The translations under genes and the position numbers were made by a program. 64,000 nucleotides of DNA, taken from assembly GCA_946902985.2 (NCBI GenBank), contig OX336388.2:367957387-368021386 (forward strand), given 5' to 3'. Numbering within the stretch: position 1 is the stretch's first letter; the number at the start of each line of letters is the position of its first letter. Below the pieces are notes generated by a model that saw only the letters and a list, made by a program, of their open reading frames with translations, had not been told where the DNA came from and did no database searches. Source of the stretch: Meconema thalassinum (taxonomy: Eukaryota > Arthropoda > Insecta > Orthoptera > Tettigoniidae). Shown piece after piece: positions 10,618 through 22,344 of the stretch.

Positions 10618-10866
10618 CAATAATAATAATATCGTATGGCCTGGGTGCCTGGTGCAAGCTTTGTTAATTGACACCCAGAGGGTAGCTTGCATGTCGAATT
10701 TCGTCGTTCCTTTGAACGCTAGGAAAGTCAATGAGGTTAGATATCTAAGCTCCTTGACACTACAGCGCTTTCTAGTAGAGAATGGAGGAACCTTGTGTTG
10801 GCGGAAAATCCCGAGATTAATTTTGCCATTGAACACGGCCTGCTGAATTCAAATGGGTTCTTTAAT
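10618..10866 (+). repeat. Dispersed non-coding repeat, copy 2
   Basis: Direct-orientation partner of 2152-2386, with the same AATAATAATATCGTATGGCC start and AATTCAAATGGGTTCTT end. The identity is visible over nearly the whole length, with scattered substitutions. Confidence 0.75.
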
Positions 10867-11323
10867 ATGCCAACAACGAATGACATCCACTTAGCTAATG
10901 CACCAGGATCTTCCGACTCGCAGACGCTAACTATAGAAGTATCATAATGACATATAATGTAATTCTAATCACCACTGACCTAACCTCCTTAATACCAAGA
11001 ATAAGAACACACTCGATTTACTAGGCGGGGTACAAATGTCCCCAATCATTATATTGTATATTTTTTTCCATATTGTATTTAAAAAAAATTGTCAACTTCA
11101 TCCGGAAAAAATTAATTATTCTTGCGAAGTGTAAGACATTCACAGTCATCATGAGACCTAAGTTATTCTGAACAAGCTTTGAACGATTCCTTTTTCAGAT
11201 TTATCGTCTGAATGTTCCTCAAAAGCAACCCACAAGAGCTGAATACATTTATGTTTTGGATCTCGTGTGTTTCGTGTTTTCATCTACAGTATATTTCACA
11301 ATCTAATGATTATTGTTTCCACC
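10867..11323. other. No gene seen
   Basis: AT-rich, with T-runs near 11050-11090. No repeat ends or domain signature were identified. Confidence 0.5.
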
Positions 11324-11668
11324 ACCGGGTGAGTTACCCGTGGTCGTTACGGCGTGGCTGCAGGCAGTCGCTCACATCCGGGAGGCGAGGAGGGTCGAAT
11401 CGCTTCGCCGGCAACCTTGAAGATGGTCTTCTGTGGTTTCCCATCTTCCTTCCAGGCAAATGCCGGGGTTGGTCCCTAACTATAGGCCACAGCCGCTACC
11501 TTCCAATTCCTCGTCCTTACAATCACACTTTCCTCCCCAGACAACACTCCACACGCGACGGTCCTTGTAGCTCACCCCATGGGTGTCTGCATACAAGCAG
11601 CTACAAACTCTGGCTAGCCGAACATATCCTCGGACACTCCCAGCACTAAAAAGCCATACGCTTAAAAA
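11324..11668 (+). repeat. SINE family 1, fullest copy
   Basis: The head begins CCGGGTGAGTTACCCGTGG. A box B-like GGGTCGAATCGC lies near 11394. The body TGGTTTCCCATCTTCC and the tail AGCCATACGCTTAAAA follow. The same family occurs at 1-215 and 56362-56682, with a related tail at 61674-61778. Confidence 0.8.
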
Positions 11669-11671
11669 AAA

Positions 11672-11745
11672 TTAAACAAGATGTTCAGCAAAGAACATAT
11701 AGCCTACTTTCTCCTAAATGTATGGGTATATTTATGACTCTTTGT
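11672..11745 (+). mobile_element. Helentron-like family 2, terminal fragment
   Basis: AACAAGATGTTCAGCAAAGA followed by ACATATAGCCTACTTTCTCC reproduces, in the opposite orientation, the right end of the element at 7605-9160. Only the first 70 bp or so remain. Confidence 0.65.
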
Positions 11746-12436
11746 CCTCATCCCTAACACAATCACCTCTACCACAATGTATTGTTTGTTTTCTTTTATA
11801 TTGATAATTAGCCAGTAAGTGTCAAAATCAATATTATATACTTTATGATGATTGAATAACAAAACTACTAACTCATTGTAATGCATTCACGTCCGTTAAT
11901 CTCTATATTAAGCCAGCCTGCAAACTTAAGAATCTTTCGTTTTGGGTACCTTCCCCTTTAAAAATCCGCGCCGATCACAGTAGGTTGGTGCTGCGACCTA
12001 GCAGTGAATTAATATTTATCTTGTACGCCTCTGGGTGTTCAACGAGCAGGCAGTTTAAAGTAGCCAGGAGGGAGGCGATCCAGCTGGCAGTGTTTAAAGT
12101 TAATCGGAGCGCGATCGTGGCTAATAGTTGATCTACCAGTATTACAAAATTGTCATACTTGAGGAGGCCAGGTATTTTAAATTTAATTGCAGCCGAATGG
12201 CCAAAATACAATATTCATGTTGGTTATTTAGTCTATTGACCTTTGCTATATTCTAAAATTGATTTTGTCCTATTTTTGCATTGGTTGATGTGATAGCGTT
12301 CACATCTTTCACCTCACAAAGTACACACACACTCCTTTCCTACTTCATGGAAATGTGTCGTCGCACATAGTTTGTGGTGATATCCATGAACCGCTAAACT
12401 TGTGATGACATGCCTTAATTCTTGATTCGCCTCCGT
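11746..12436. other. No gene seen
   Basis: A leucine-rich 78-codon frame on the minus strand (11975-12211) has no recognisable domain or splice context. Otherwise this is AT-rich DNA without repeat structure. Confidence 0.4.
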
Positions 12437-12667
12437 CTAGTGTCGGTCCCACTTGGCGTCTGTACAATAAAATTCAAGCCAAATATCCTCCCTTTTTTGT
12501 CTTCTCTCTTCAAGTACCTTGGCACTATTTTGAGTGGATGGCAGTAAGAAACTTGCCTTTATGTCATCGATATAGAAAGTCTCTTTGGCCATTTCATATA
12601 CCAATCTCGACTTAGTGTTTATTCCAACACAGAGAGAGAGGGCTCTTTTAAGAAACCTTGCCTTCAC
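12437..12667 (-). pseudogene. Possible non-LTR retrotransposon coding fragment
   Basis: The 76-residue frame has a basic start (MKARFLKRALSL), VYEMAKETFYIDDIKASFLL and a charged ERRQKRED stretch. The pattern resembles the C-terminal regions of insect LINE ORFs (FLKRxL..., LVY..A.E..F..D), but no catalytic motif is present. Flanking frames are closed. It could also be a chance ORF. Confidence 0.3.
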
Positions 12668-12728
12668 TTTTTTGCCAGGTATTTACACAGCGGTATGTTT
12701 GGAACATTTTTTTTTATTTAGTCAATTT

Positions 12729-13200
12729 ACCCTCTAGGTTGGTGGTTCCCAAGGACTTAGCGAGGGAACTCACCATTACCGCCTCTGTGGGCAGTGTCCT
12801 GGAGCTTGGAACATCTTGTCGGGATGGATACAACTGGGGAGGCGTGATCAGCACTTCGCCCAGGCGGCCTCACCGGCAAAGCGAACAGGGGCCTCATGAG
12901 GGATGGGAAGGGATGGAAGATTGGTATGGATTGGCTAGGAAGAGGGAAGGAAGCGGCCGTGGCCTTACAGTAGGTACCATCCCGGCATTTGCCCGAAGAC
13001 GTAGTGGGAAACCACGGAAAACCACTTCAAGGATGCTGAGGTGGGAATCGAACCCCCTCTACTCATTTGGACCACCCGAGGCTGAGTAGACCCAGTTCCA
13101 GTCCTCATACCACTTTTCAAATTTCGTGGCATAGCCGGGAATCGACCCAGGATCTCCGGGGCGGCAGCTAAGCATGCTGACCGCTACGCTACGGAGGCGA
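12729..13200 (-). repeat. SINE family 2, inverted copy
   Basis: The tRNA-like head is at the right end: minus-strand GCCTCCGTAGCGTAGCGGTC near 13198, box B at about 13135-13150. The body includes the AAGTGGTATGAGGACTGG block and GAGGCCCCTGTTCGC. It lies head-to-head with the plus-strand copy at 13427. Confidence 0.85.
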
Positions 13201-13426
13201 CTTGGAACAATATTACCCACATAACCCACAAGAAGACAGCACCGTACAGAGACATTAAGAAGGCTGTGGTTGATAACAACGTGTATCTAGTTCTTCTATT
13301 CTCCGTTTCCTAATGTCTTCTGTTTATGTGCAATGCTGGGACTGTGATTTTATTAATATACGGGTGTATACATTAGCCTCCCCTTTGAGCTAAATTACAT
13401 TTTATTCAGTATCTGTGGAAAGAGTC

Positions 13427-13935
13427 GCCTCCGTAGCGTAGCGGTCAGCATGGTTAGCTGCCGCCCCGGAGGTCCTGGGTTCGATTCCCAGCTCTGCCAC
13501 GAAATTTGAAAAGTGGTATGAGGACTGGAATGGGGTCTACTCAACCTCGGGTGTTCCAAATGAGTAGAGGGGGTTCAATTCCCACCTCAGTCATCCTCGA
13601 AGTGGTTTTCCGTGGTTTCCCACTTCGTCTTCGGGCGAATGCCGGGATGGTACCTTCTTCAAGGCCACGGCCGCCTCCTTCCCTCTTCCTTTGCTTATCC
13701 ATCCTGACCATCCATTACCTTCCCTTATGAGGCCCCTGTTCGCTTTGCAGGTGAGGCCGCCTGGGCGAGGTGCCAATCACACCTCACCAGTTGTATCCCC
13801 TCCGATTCGATGCTCCCAGCTCTAGGACACTGCCCGTTGAGGCGGTAGTGGTGAGTTCCCTCGCTAAGTCCGTGGGTTCCACCAACCTGGAGGGTAAACG
13901 ACTAAGAGAAGAAAGAGAAGAGAGAGATCTGAGGA
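13427..13935 (+). repeat. SINE family 2, direct copy
   Basis: The head GCCTCCGTAGCGTAGCGGTC contains an internal promoter box A, and GGGTTCGATTCCC (about 13477) is box B. The body contains CTCGAAGTGGTTTTCCGTGG and CAAGGCCACGGCCGCCTCC; the tail is A/G-rich (AGAGAAGAAAGAGAAG). A third copy lies at 58141-58575. Confidence 0.85.
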
Positions 13936-13989
13936 AAGAGCTTGTGCACATCATTTGTAAAAGAATTCAAGAAAAAAAAGTTAACTATA

Positions 13990-14045
13990 GCAGTATTCGA
14001 TCCCCAGTCAACTGCGTGACAGACTAACACGCTAGCCCAGAGCTA
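13990..14045 (-). repeat. tRNA-like SINE head fragment
   Basis: On the minus strand CTGGGCTAGCGTGTTAGTCT and GGGGATCGAATACT have the order and spacing of boxes A and B. The fragment abuts the left LTR of element B. Confidence 0.4.
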
Positions 14046-14052
14046 ACAATAT

Positions 14053-14923
14053 TGTTTTAGATCCCTTATTTGGGTTGGATCTAAAAGGAAGTGTTATTGT
14101 ACTAATTTATAAAGCTGTGCCTAAAAAGGGTAGCTTCCCTTGGCAGGGTAAGCTGACCAGTGTAGAGTGTTGTTGTGTGCTAGGAACTAGGGGGCGCTCC
14201 TATAAATAATGTAGTAGTGTTTTTAGGGGATGGGACTCAATGCAAGGGTCACTGTGCTGGTCGCTCAGCTGACTGGCTTATTATATAACTGAATGTGCTT
14301 GTATCAGCTAAGTGGCACGCGCTGCTCCCTAGCAGCCGGGCCGCCGCGAGAAATACAATGGTATCTGAGCTAGCACTGTCAGCCTACCGTATGTCACGTC
14401 TAACCGTGACGGGAATAAGGAAGGGCGTTGGGATGTACAGAGGCGTATAAACAGTAAGGCGAGTGTAGAGTGTTGACCAAGTGTTTATTGGTCTGTGATG
14501 TTAAAGTATGAGTCCCTTGTAGGGAATGTAACAATGTTCACAATGTGAAAGTACAAGCTGTGGATAAAGGTTACAAAAGTAGGAGATCTGAACACGACTG
14601 ACTCACCTCTGATGACACCAACGTAGCCTTCGGCCGTACCACTGAGAGACTGATAATGGAGAGATCCCTTGACCTGATTAAGACGCCTTCTAATACTCTT
14701 CGGCGCTATGCTGTCAGCAATGTGTTGGCATAGCTGCCCCAGTTAATAATATGTCGCTGTGTGTAATGATTGTGCAAGGATTGAGCTGCTTTCTAGAGTG
14801 GCAAGCTGTCCTTGTGGTATTGATGGATGTTGGTCTGGCTTTCCAAGGGTTGCCAGTTAGGAGATTTAGACAGATGATGGGGGGATGGTCTCCAAGGGGT
14901 GCATACCCCTGGGAGGCTGTACA
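14053..14923 (-). repeat. Element B 3' LTR
   Basis: Near-identical to 41530-42399. On the minus strand it starts TGTACAGCCTCC and ends CTAAAACA. Differences from the other LTR include an indel in the GTGTTTTTAGG region near 14218. Confidence 0.93.
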
Positions 14924-14940
14924 AGCGTCTTCCTCCATTT
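14924..14940 (-). other. Element B candidate polypurine tract
   Basis: Directly 5' of the 3' LTR on the minus strand is ATGGAGGAAGACGCT. This purine-rich stretch is in the position of the plus-strand priming site of LTR retrotransposons. Confidence 0.5.
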
Positions 14941-15167
14941 GTTCGCGTCCTCGCGAACGGGAACGGAACTGGAGGTTGGGATGTTGATGAAGTGGTTCTT
15001 GAAGCCCCCTCGTATCTCCTGGTGGTGTCTCCCTCGTCGTCGTCGTCGTATAGAATGGGTGATGTCGTGTCGGAGTGTAGGTGTGAGATCAGCCCGTGTT
15101 CAGAGGGGAGGGTTATGGGATGTACACATATATATAAACTTGACATTGACATTTGTAAAAATGGAAA

Positions 15168-15245
15168 TTGACAAAAAAAAATTGACATTGAGAAAAATTT
15201 GACATCGAGAAAAAATTGACATTGAAAAAAATTGACATTGTTGGC
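15168..15245. repeat. Short tandem array, unit AAAAATTGACATTGAG-like
   Basis: About five imperfect 15-18 bp units with the core TTGACAT[TC]GA separated by A-runs. Confidence 0.85.
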
Positions 15246-16384
15246 ATATTGCTAGTTTCAAAAAAGAAAAAAAAACATGGTTTGGATACTTATCCGTTAC
15301 ATAGTTGTGCAGGGAGGAAAAACCCAGCTGGACGAGGAATTGTGTCGTCTGGCTTTATTTTGGGGAAAAAGTGCTCCCTGCTAAGAGAATGAAGAGAATA
15401 GAAAAAATGGGTGTTCCAGGGTATAATTTAAGGGATATAATCAAAGTGCATTTATTGGTTTGGGATGAAACGGAACACCCTGACAAATGGGGAAGTTAGA
15501 AGAAAGAAAAAATGAAAGAAAACAAATCATAGACATTATGTACGTTGGTGGTCTTGATAATGGTAACAGATATGACCCGCTAATAATAATAGTAATCCTT
15601 ACATTTGTAATATTCCTGACAAGTTATAATTGAACATAGTAAACATAGTAATAATGATGAACATAGAAAAAATAATGGTTGCCATGTTGGTACCCTGTAC
15701 GTATAGGTATGTTGGCCACCCTTGTGGAACCTTTCAATTGTATGACATGGCGAGAAAATACAAAATAATTTACACTTTACAATTATCACTATCATATATA
15801 CCTTGTAGAGCTCTGTTACCTGGCCAGTTATTGTATACCTCTTATACTTGGTGCGCACCTTACCATCATGCCTCGACTACCATTCTCTAATCGGCCGTTC
15901 CTGGTGCGGTTTAGTGGCTAGTCCACTATTCTCTCCCTGTACTTATCATGTAACCTCGTGGTTTTCCGTCGTGGGTCGGAATCCCACCTTAGGGTCGAAG
16001 GTTCGGCACTTACAAACTCTGTGTCGCCCTTTAAGCCTGAAGTAACGCTTCATTTGCGTATGCTGAAATGTGTTTGCGTTCAGCGATGGTCATCATCCCA
16101 CGTATGCTGTCCACCGCTGACCGCTGACGTTGTCACCTTTAAGGGTGCAACTAAAATTGGTGAGTAGTGTATTTGTGTATGACATAGATGAAGGTATGTG
16201 TATTTTGGTAATATATTTACCACAGACATATTCATGCTCTTGGTTACCTGTAAATCAAAAAATTTATCCATATAAAAATGTTCATCTCTTCGTAGCTCCG
16301 TGGTCTTCCTGTGTGGGTGAAAGTGGATTAGTCATGAATAGGACAGTACCATACATTGCAATGCATTACAGGTATATATAGAAC

Positions 16385-16432
16385 CTTCAGTGGTAGCGCT
16401 TAGTTTGTAAACTAAGTGTGGCGCCACTGAAG
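16385..16432. repeat. Hairpin with two stacked perfect arms
   Basis: The outer arms CTTCAGTGG and CCACTGAAG are perfect complements. The inner arms TTAGTTT and AAACTAA enclose GT. The two stems are separated by an unpaired bubble of 6 and 8 nt. It is followed at 16436-16480 by degenerate TTAACCTA/TTAGCCTA units. Confidence 0.8.
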
Positions 16433-17214
16433 TCTAACTTAACCTAGGTTAGCCTACGTTAACCTATCTTAGCCTAATGGTGTCGGGCTTACCTTGGTAA
16501 CGGATTTTGAGTCACCAAGTGCCGAAATATTCTACTGTAATCTATATATATATAATAAAAAGAAATTGCCTTAAATGTAGGCTTATGCTATCTTACAACG
16601 AATTATCATGACTTATCATGAGTTGTCGGACTTACCCTGATGCCGGGTTTCTGGGTCATCAGGCGCCGAACGGCGTTACTTAATGCTATCTATCTTACTT
16701 ATTAATAAAATTAATTAAATGTAAACTATACTGTATGTACATGCCGAGTGGACCTTACTCTAAAGCCGAAATGTTCTGTGCTATTATTAGCAACAGCGGT
16801 TAGTAAATTTGCTTACATCTAAGTGACCTGAAAATGGCACTATGACTTAAGTACTAAAATTTAGATGGAGGCTGTCCGTTTGACTTCTCTCGCGGTGGAT
16901 CCCTTGTAGTTCATTGTCGGGACCGGAACCCAACAATGTCTCGTAGTCCCCTCCGTTTTAATCCTATTGTCGACATCTATTCTAGGTCTTATTACTAGTA
17001 CTAACCTAGTCACAGGCGGCTTACGGTGCCCCTGAGCAAACCGTTTCGCCTGCTGTACCTTCCCGCTCATTACCGTTATCGTTCATCGTTGTCGTAGTTG
17101 AGCCGCCCACTTTGGCTCCTATGAGGTGCCCGCAATGCCCCTCTCTTAATGCCCATTGACTGCCCGCTGCGTCGCCATTTATGTGGGCATTGGACATTGT
17201 CGTCCAATGGCATA

Positions 17215-17335
17215 ATATTGTCTTCGCCTCCGTCGGCAATCGTGGTCTGCTTTTCGCAGTAATCTTCGCCTGTATCGGCCGTAGTAGTATGCTTTTCGCA
17301 TTATAAGAATCTCTTCGCCTTTGTCGGCATTGCTG
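17215..17335. repeat. Imperfect ~45-bp repeats
   Basis: Three successive TCTTCGCCT-x-TCGGC segments occur, two of them followed by TGCTTTTCGCA. Around them, two copies of a longer block ending TG[CT]GGGC (about 17110-17190 and 17340-17420) suggest an older segmental duplication. Confidence 0.55.
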
Positions 17336-18526
17336 GGGTGGCCCACTGAACCCCTTTGAGTGCCCGCTATGCTACTCATTTAAGATCTCTGGCGACCCGT
17401 TGTCATCCATTTACGTGGGCGCAGGACCGAATGAGCGCGTACATTCCATATATATATTCATATTTCATTCTTCATTATTGATTAACGTCGTGGTCTTCAC
17501 CTTCACCTCGCGGGGTAAGGACTTGTCGGATCTAGGATTGGTCCTGCTGAACCCTAGGATCCTGCTTCACTCCTGACGAATAGGAGTCTGACTCCCCGCC
17601 ATGGAAGTCCTACTTACGTAAATTTAACTAACAGTCTAGTCATAATATGGGTCGTCTCTAGGGATAGCTCTCGAGTCCGGCGCTGAGTGAGCTATTTCTC
17701 CCGCCATTCTCAGAAAGTCTCCCTGCAGGTCTTGGCTTCGACGACCGTGGCACAAAGTGGGTGTAGCATCCCTTCCTCCCAGGGGTGGTTTATGCGCACC
17801 TAGGATTCCAGAGCTTGCCCGGCCAGGCCGCGAATGCTTTGACCTTACATGGTTCGTCAATTTGGTCAGGTCAGTGATTTGTTGAGCCAACTGGGGTAAG
17901 GGTCCACGTCGCCTTCCCCAACTCTCAAAGTGTGGTCCCTCTGACCTTCGGCTTACACCGTTATCATCAATCAGATCGTATCAGATTCCTTTGTAAAAAA
18001 AATGTGGGCGTAACCTGTGTAAATAGTTTAATTTCTGTGTAAAATGTAAAATATTTCCAGTGTTGTGGGGTTGTAGATCTTCTAAGTACATAGGCTACTT
18101 CTGGTCTACCATTGCTACGTCAGCTTTCCAGCAATAATGCTCTCTTTACCTTAATGGAGGTCTTAGTAGGGTCTGTGGCGTCAGGTACCCTGTTATTATG
18201 ATCTGGGGGTAGTTATTTGTAGAGTGGGCTGAAACAAGGCAGGAAGGGGTTGCGCACCTTTGGGTTCCACGTTAGTGGTGGCCTGGAACCGGTGATGGCG
18301 CTGGGATGCTCCTATAGTGAGTGGACTGGGGAGGTAATTCCCGGGATTGCAAAGATATAAAATTTCCATGCAGGTTTGATATTAATATCCCTGGTGAATG
18401 GATGGGATAGACATGCATGTGTCTGGATATGAGGCGTCTGCCTTCATGTACGGATAGGTGTAGGGTGGGGCATAATACCAATATATTCCTGTCATGCGGG
18501 AGTGTTAAATTAATAAAGAATGGTTA

Positions 18527-18530
18527 GTAT
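18527..18530. other. Target site duplication of element A, left
   Basis: GTAT immediately left of the LTR, matched by GTAT at 32682-32685. Confidence 0.85.
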
Positions 18531-21500
18531 TGTACCCGATTGTCACCATGTGGACCATGTGTTCGTATCCCAACTAGCTCACGGTCTTTCGAGGTATGGG
18601 ACGTTCCTGCCCACAATACGACCACATGCTCAGGATTTGAGTCTACCAGGTAACTACTCTACAGGAAATACACAACATTCCTATGAATAAAATATTTACT
18701 GGTCTAAAATCATGGCTGTACAACAAATACAAAACAAAGGACAAATTACAATTAATTCCCACAAATAAATAGGGTTATTCTGTGAGCTTTCTCCTTAAAA
18801 ATAGCGCTACAATGCACTCAAACCTACTTCTAATATCCTGTCAATAATAGTTCAGATTACAAGGTTTTCATAGTGTTCGTCATGTGACACAATTTTATTT
18901 AATGGAATTATCTTAACACAAAAACCACATGTCACATAAACATGATATTATTAAGACATTATTCCGTCTCCTACGGCATTTATTTTAATTAGCATTACTT
19001 CAATGTTTCCTACATTTATTAGCAAATATTTGTTGTGTCGTGCGAATCATCTTCCATCTTTCCATCCCTATGAACGCTCTAGAAAAATGAGTCATGCTTC
19101 TTAATCATAAAATAAACATAAACATGGATAGCATATTTATAGTTTCACCATATAACGATTATCTGGGTCTTGTCGGACTTATCATAGTTATAACTGTGTC
19201 ATGTTCTGGGAAAAACACATACCCGTTTTTTCTAAATTAGCATAAACTGGCAAACTGCATTTTAAAGAAGATGCCTACATTATTTTGGTTCAGCTTTTCC
19301 CCTCAGAGAATAACTTCGCCAAATATCATCTGATTTCTATGGTTCAACCACATATGTGAGTTGCCATACACCATTTAATTCCATTGGCATCACTAAAATA
19401 CTTATATTTTAATTGCATATTGAATAACGAGATCTCTCAGTGTCCTATTGTGACTGTAATTGACAAGGGATCGGTCGAGCAACCTCCCCTTCCCTCAGCA
19501 GGTCATAAAATTCGTTCCAGACAGCTCTCCAAGATGGCTGCCACGGAAATGGTCTATATTCCCTGTCTCTCTCTACCGTCAAGGCCACACTTGTTTACAA
19601 TGATATAACAGTAAAGATCCGCTAGGCATAGTCCTAAGTAATTGGGTCATTTAATTAATTAACACCTAACTTTACAGTGTATTTTGGGCTCAAATGGCTC
19701 CTTATTAAACATTCATGGCAGGGGTGAAATTCCAGTTGATAGCCTTGTCGTTCTAAGGTGATTTCTTGTGGCTTTTAAGACGCGCATCATAATGAAACCC
19801 CATGGTTATCATCAGCAGCTGTCATTAACATATATTGGGAACCACGTTCCTCGTCGACGAATATGATTCTACCTCTCGGGCAGACCATAAGTATAAATGC
19901 ACACCGCGCCTCGCTGGGCGTCCATAGTGGCTATAATTCAATGCAAGCGTTGGCAATAGACAGAATCTATCCAAATCGCTGCGTAACAAATACAGTATGC
20001 ACAAAGGCGATACTTCTCGAAGATTAAGCCAATTTTCACCTCACGCGCAAGCTATACTAGTCTTTCCCGTGCTTATCTTACGTAAATCACTGGATTCTAC
20101 GTTAATCTGCACGCTATATGCGGCTCAACAATATTTCACATATATGACTCCATTATCAAGGTACCTGCGTTCTTCCTGTTATACTATTTAAGCCAAAGCT
20201 TTACATAGCTCCTAACACAAATGTATAAATATACTGGCTTACTTTAATTTCACATATTCATTCAAAATTTCACTGACACTGAGAAAAGCTCTCGTATTCG
20301 CTATATTCCACACTACATTCTTTACTGTTTACCAAATGACAGTATCTTACATTAGACATGACACTATTTGAACATTACTTAGGCCAACTTTGCCCTTACT
20401 TTATGGTTGCCGACCCCAGTTATTATTATTATTATTATTATTTTAACGTTTAGATCCATCACTATTTTTGACCTAAATGGTCCTAAGCAAATCACCTTCC
20501 AAGTCATACTTTATTCAAGACGAGTGGTGAAAACACGTTCAGTAAGTGACTATTACATCTTTAATTTCAAAGTGATTAATCGTTACATGGTGAACTATGC
20601 CATTATAATGCTACTATTTGCATGTGTACTCACGTTTCCTTCTGGCTGGAAAGTACCAGTATCTCCGCCTGAGCTCTACCATGATGATTGACTTAATCCA
20701 TCATGATATCCAATACACAACACTGAGATTCACACTTTTTACACATGATACACATATTATCACAAGTGGCCTTTACCACTGATAAACACTGAATATTAAT
20801 CATTAAACACATTAACACTTTAAATTATTATTTCACAATTTATACACTTCATCTATCATTTCACATGTTGATCCTTAATCTGGATTTCACCTACGCTTGA
20901 CCTCAGAGATGCGATGATCTTATGATAACCGCTGGTCTCCGTGAAATCTAGTAGCGTTTTTATAGATGTTCGATCCTAGTTCCATGCACTCCCGTTCACC
21001 TCACTGTCCTGGTTAGGTGGCAATAACTTCCACTCTCCCATCACTGGAGTGCTCCTGATGCTGATGTCATATAATTGACAATACCTTCCGGTATACGAAC
21101 TGTTCCAAACATTATCAGTTCCTATTCGCTGTAGCGAATTTATATCTGTGTCAGATAATAAAGAAATATCTGCATTGAGTTACTTTTGATGCACTTCATT
21201 ATTACAGATGAAGCTTACAATTTGCTTACATTGTCTCCAACGGCGGTACGCTGATATTTTAATAATTTGGCGTGCTTACTGCAGAGCGCTTGTAGACAAA
21301 GGACTAACTTCCAACTCGAGCGACCGTCTGACGTCTTCAACTGCCTTCAACTGCTTTTCAACTGACCGTAACTGACTGTAACTGCCCCTTGGCGTAGGCT
21401 GCTTTCCCTTATATTGGTTTCTTGCACAAAATAGTTCACGGGACACGTGAGAGCGACTCCCTTCTTGAAATACTCCGTCTTCAGCCGAAATAACATCTGC

Positions 21501-22226
21501 ATCTTGTTTATTTAGGCGTGGATGTTTTAAAAACACTCGCGTGCCGGCGATCGCTTCGGCCAATTAATTACAATTAATTGCCTTAGTTCAGCGCGTGGGA
21601 CGCCACGGTGGGGGTTTCCCGCTGGTTGGTTAAAGTATTCCTGCTCTCGAGCGTGAGTTAGGTTGTAATGCGGTCATTTTGAGAAATAGGCGTAATTTTA
21701 GGTGAAAAACCACTCCTAAATTACTCCTCCGTGAATACATTCATCTGTGTGTATGTTCCATTGCATTACAATGCTCCATTTATCTGTAATTAATTAATTT
21801 CTTGTGGGCTTGGTTCCGCCAAAGCTTTGCTCGTTGTCGACCGGTGAATTCCCGGGTCATTAATTTTGAGCTGTCTGACCGCCCTAGACGGAAATAGTTC
21901 CGTAGGCGCCAGGCCTACCCCGCCTACTTTCTAAAGTAATTTGTCAGACTTCAAACTAGCCTTCCTTCGACTTCGTATGCACTGAAAACGTACATTCCCT
22001 TGCATTTTGCTTATAATTTTTCCTTTAAATTGCTATGATTTGCACCTAAATAATCGTGAAATCACGCTAGACTATTATGTGTCAGTAGACCTCTCATTGC
22101 TCTGTGGGTTCCATATAATGGCTCCCCCTTAGAGACCACTGGTTCGACCTTAGGCATAACCATTTGCCTGGTCTTCTCTGATAAGGCCTGAGTTTGATGC
22201 CAGACTGCCGTGACCAGTTGGGCACA
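18531..22226 (-). repeat. Element A 3' LTR
   Basis: It matches 28986-32681 base for base in length. It contains an (ATT)n tract near 20419-20443 and a TATAAAAA motif (minus strand, 20957-20964). No frame longer than 95 codons is present, so the LTR appears non-coding. Confidence 0.95.
20957..20964 (-). promoter_or_regulatory. Candidate TATA box in the element A 3' LTR
   Basis: Minus-strand TATAAAAA, about 1.26 kb from the LTR 5' edge. The same motif in the 5' LTR is at 31412-31419. If used, U3 would be about 1.3 kb and R plus U5 about 2.4 kb. Confidence 0.35.
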
Positions 22227-22240
22227 TCTTTCTCCTGCTA
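22227..22240 (-). other. Element A candidate polypurine tract
   Basis: Minus-strand GCAGGAGAAAGA lies immediately before the 3' LTR start TGTGCCC, the expected place for plus-strand DNA priming. Confidence 0.65.
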
Positions 22241-22344
22241 AGTTCGAAAAATTCATTTCATAAGTGAATTTTTCGGGCCTATCAGCTGGTATCAACTCCT
22301 TGCAGTGTTTACTTTAAGCGGTCATTGCTCTCGGCAATGGGCTT

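Larger units (their letters stand above)
14924..18526 (-). other. Element B distal 3' region, no coding frame found
   Basis: This continues the region 32686-34837, across the insertion of A, giving about 5.7 kb between integrase and the 3' LTR. No frame exceeds about 130 codons, and no signal peptide, transmembrane anchor or envelope-like motif was seen. It contains a short tandem array (15168-15245), a perfect-arm hairpin (16385-16432) and imperfect repeats near 17215-17335. It could be a degraded extra gene or long regulatory/packaging sequence. Confidence 0.6.

Noticed and set aside
11975..12211. 78-codon leucine-rich minus-strand frame as a host gene exon
   Set aside because: No domain, no splice signals, no neighbouring exon; length is within chance for AT-rich DNA.
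14793..15188. 131-codon frame spanning the B 3' LTR edge
   Set aside because: It crosses the LTR boundary and is not open in the other LTR context; low-complexity composition.
15305..15499. 64-codon plus-strand frame as a captured gene in element B
   Set aside because: No recognisable family, opposite strand to the element, and closed flanking frames.
16436..16480. TTAACCTA/TTAGCCTA units as interstitial telomere (TTAGG)n
   Set aside because: The units are degenerate, do not keep a 5-bp period and lie within element B.
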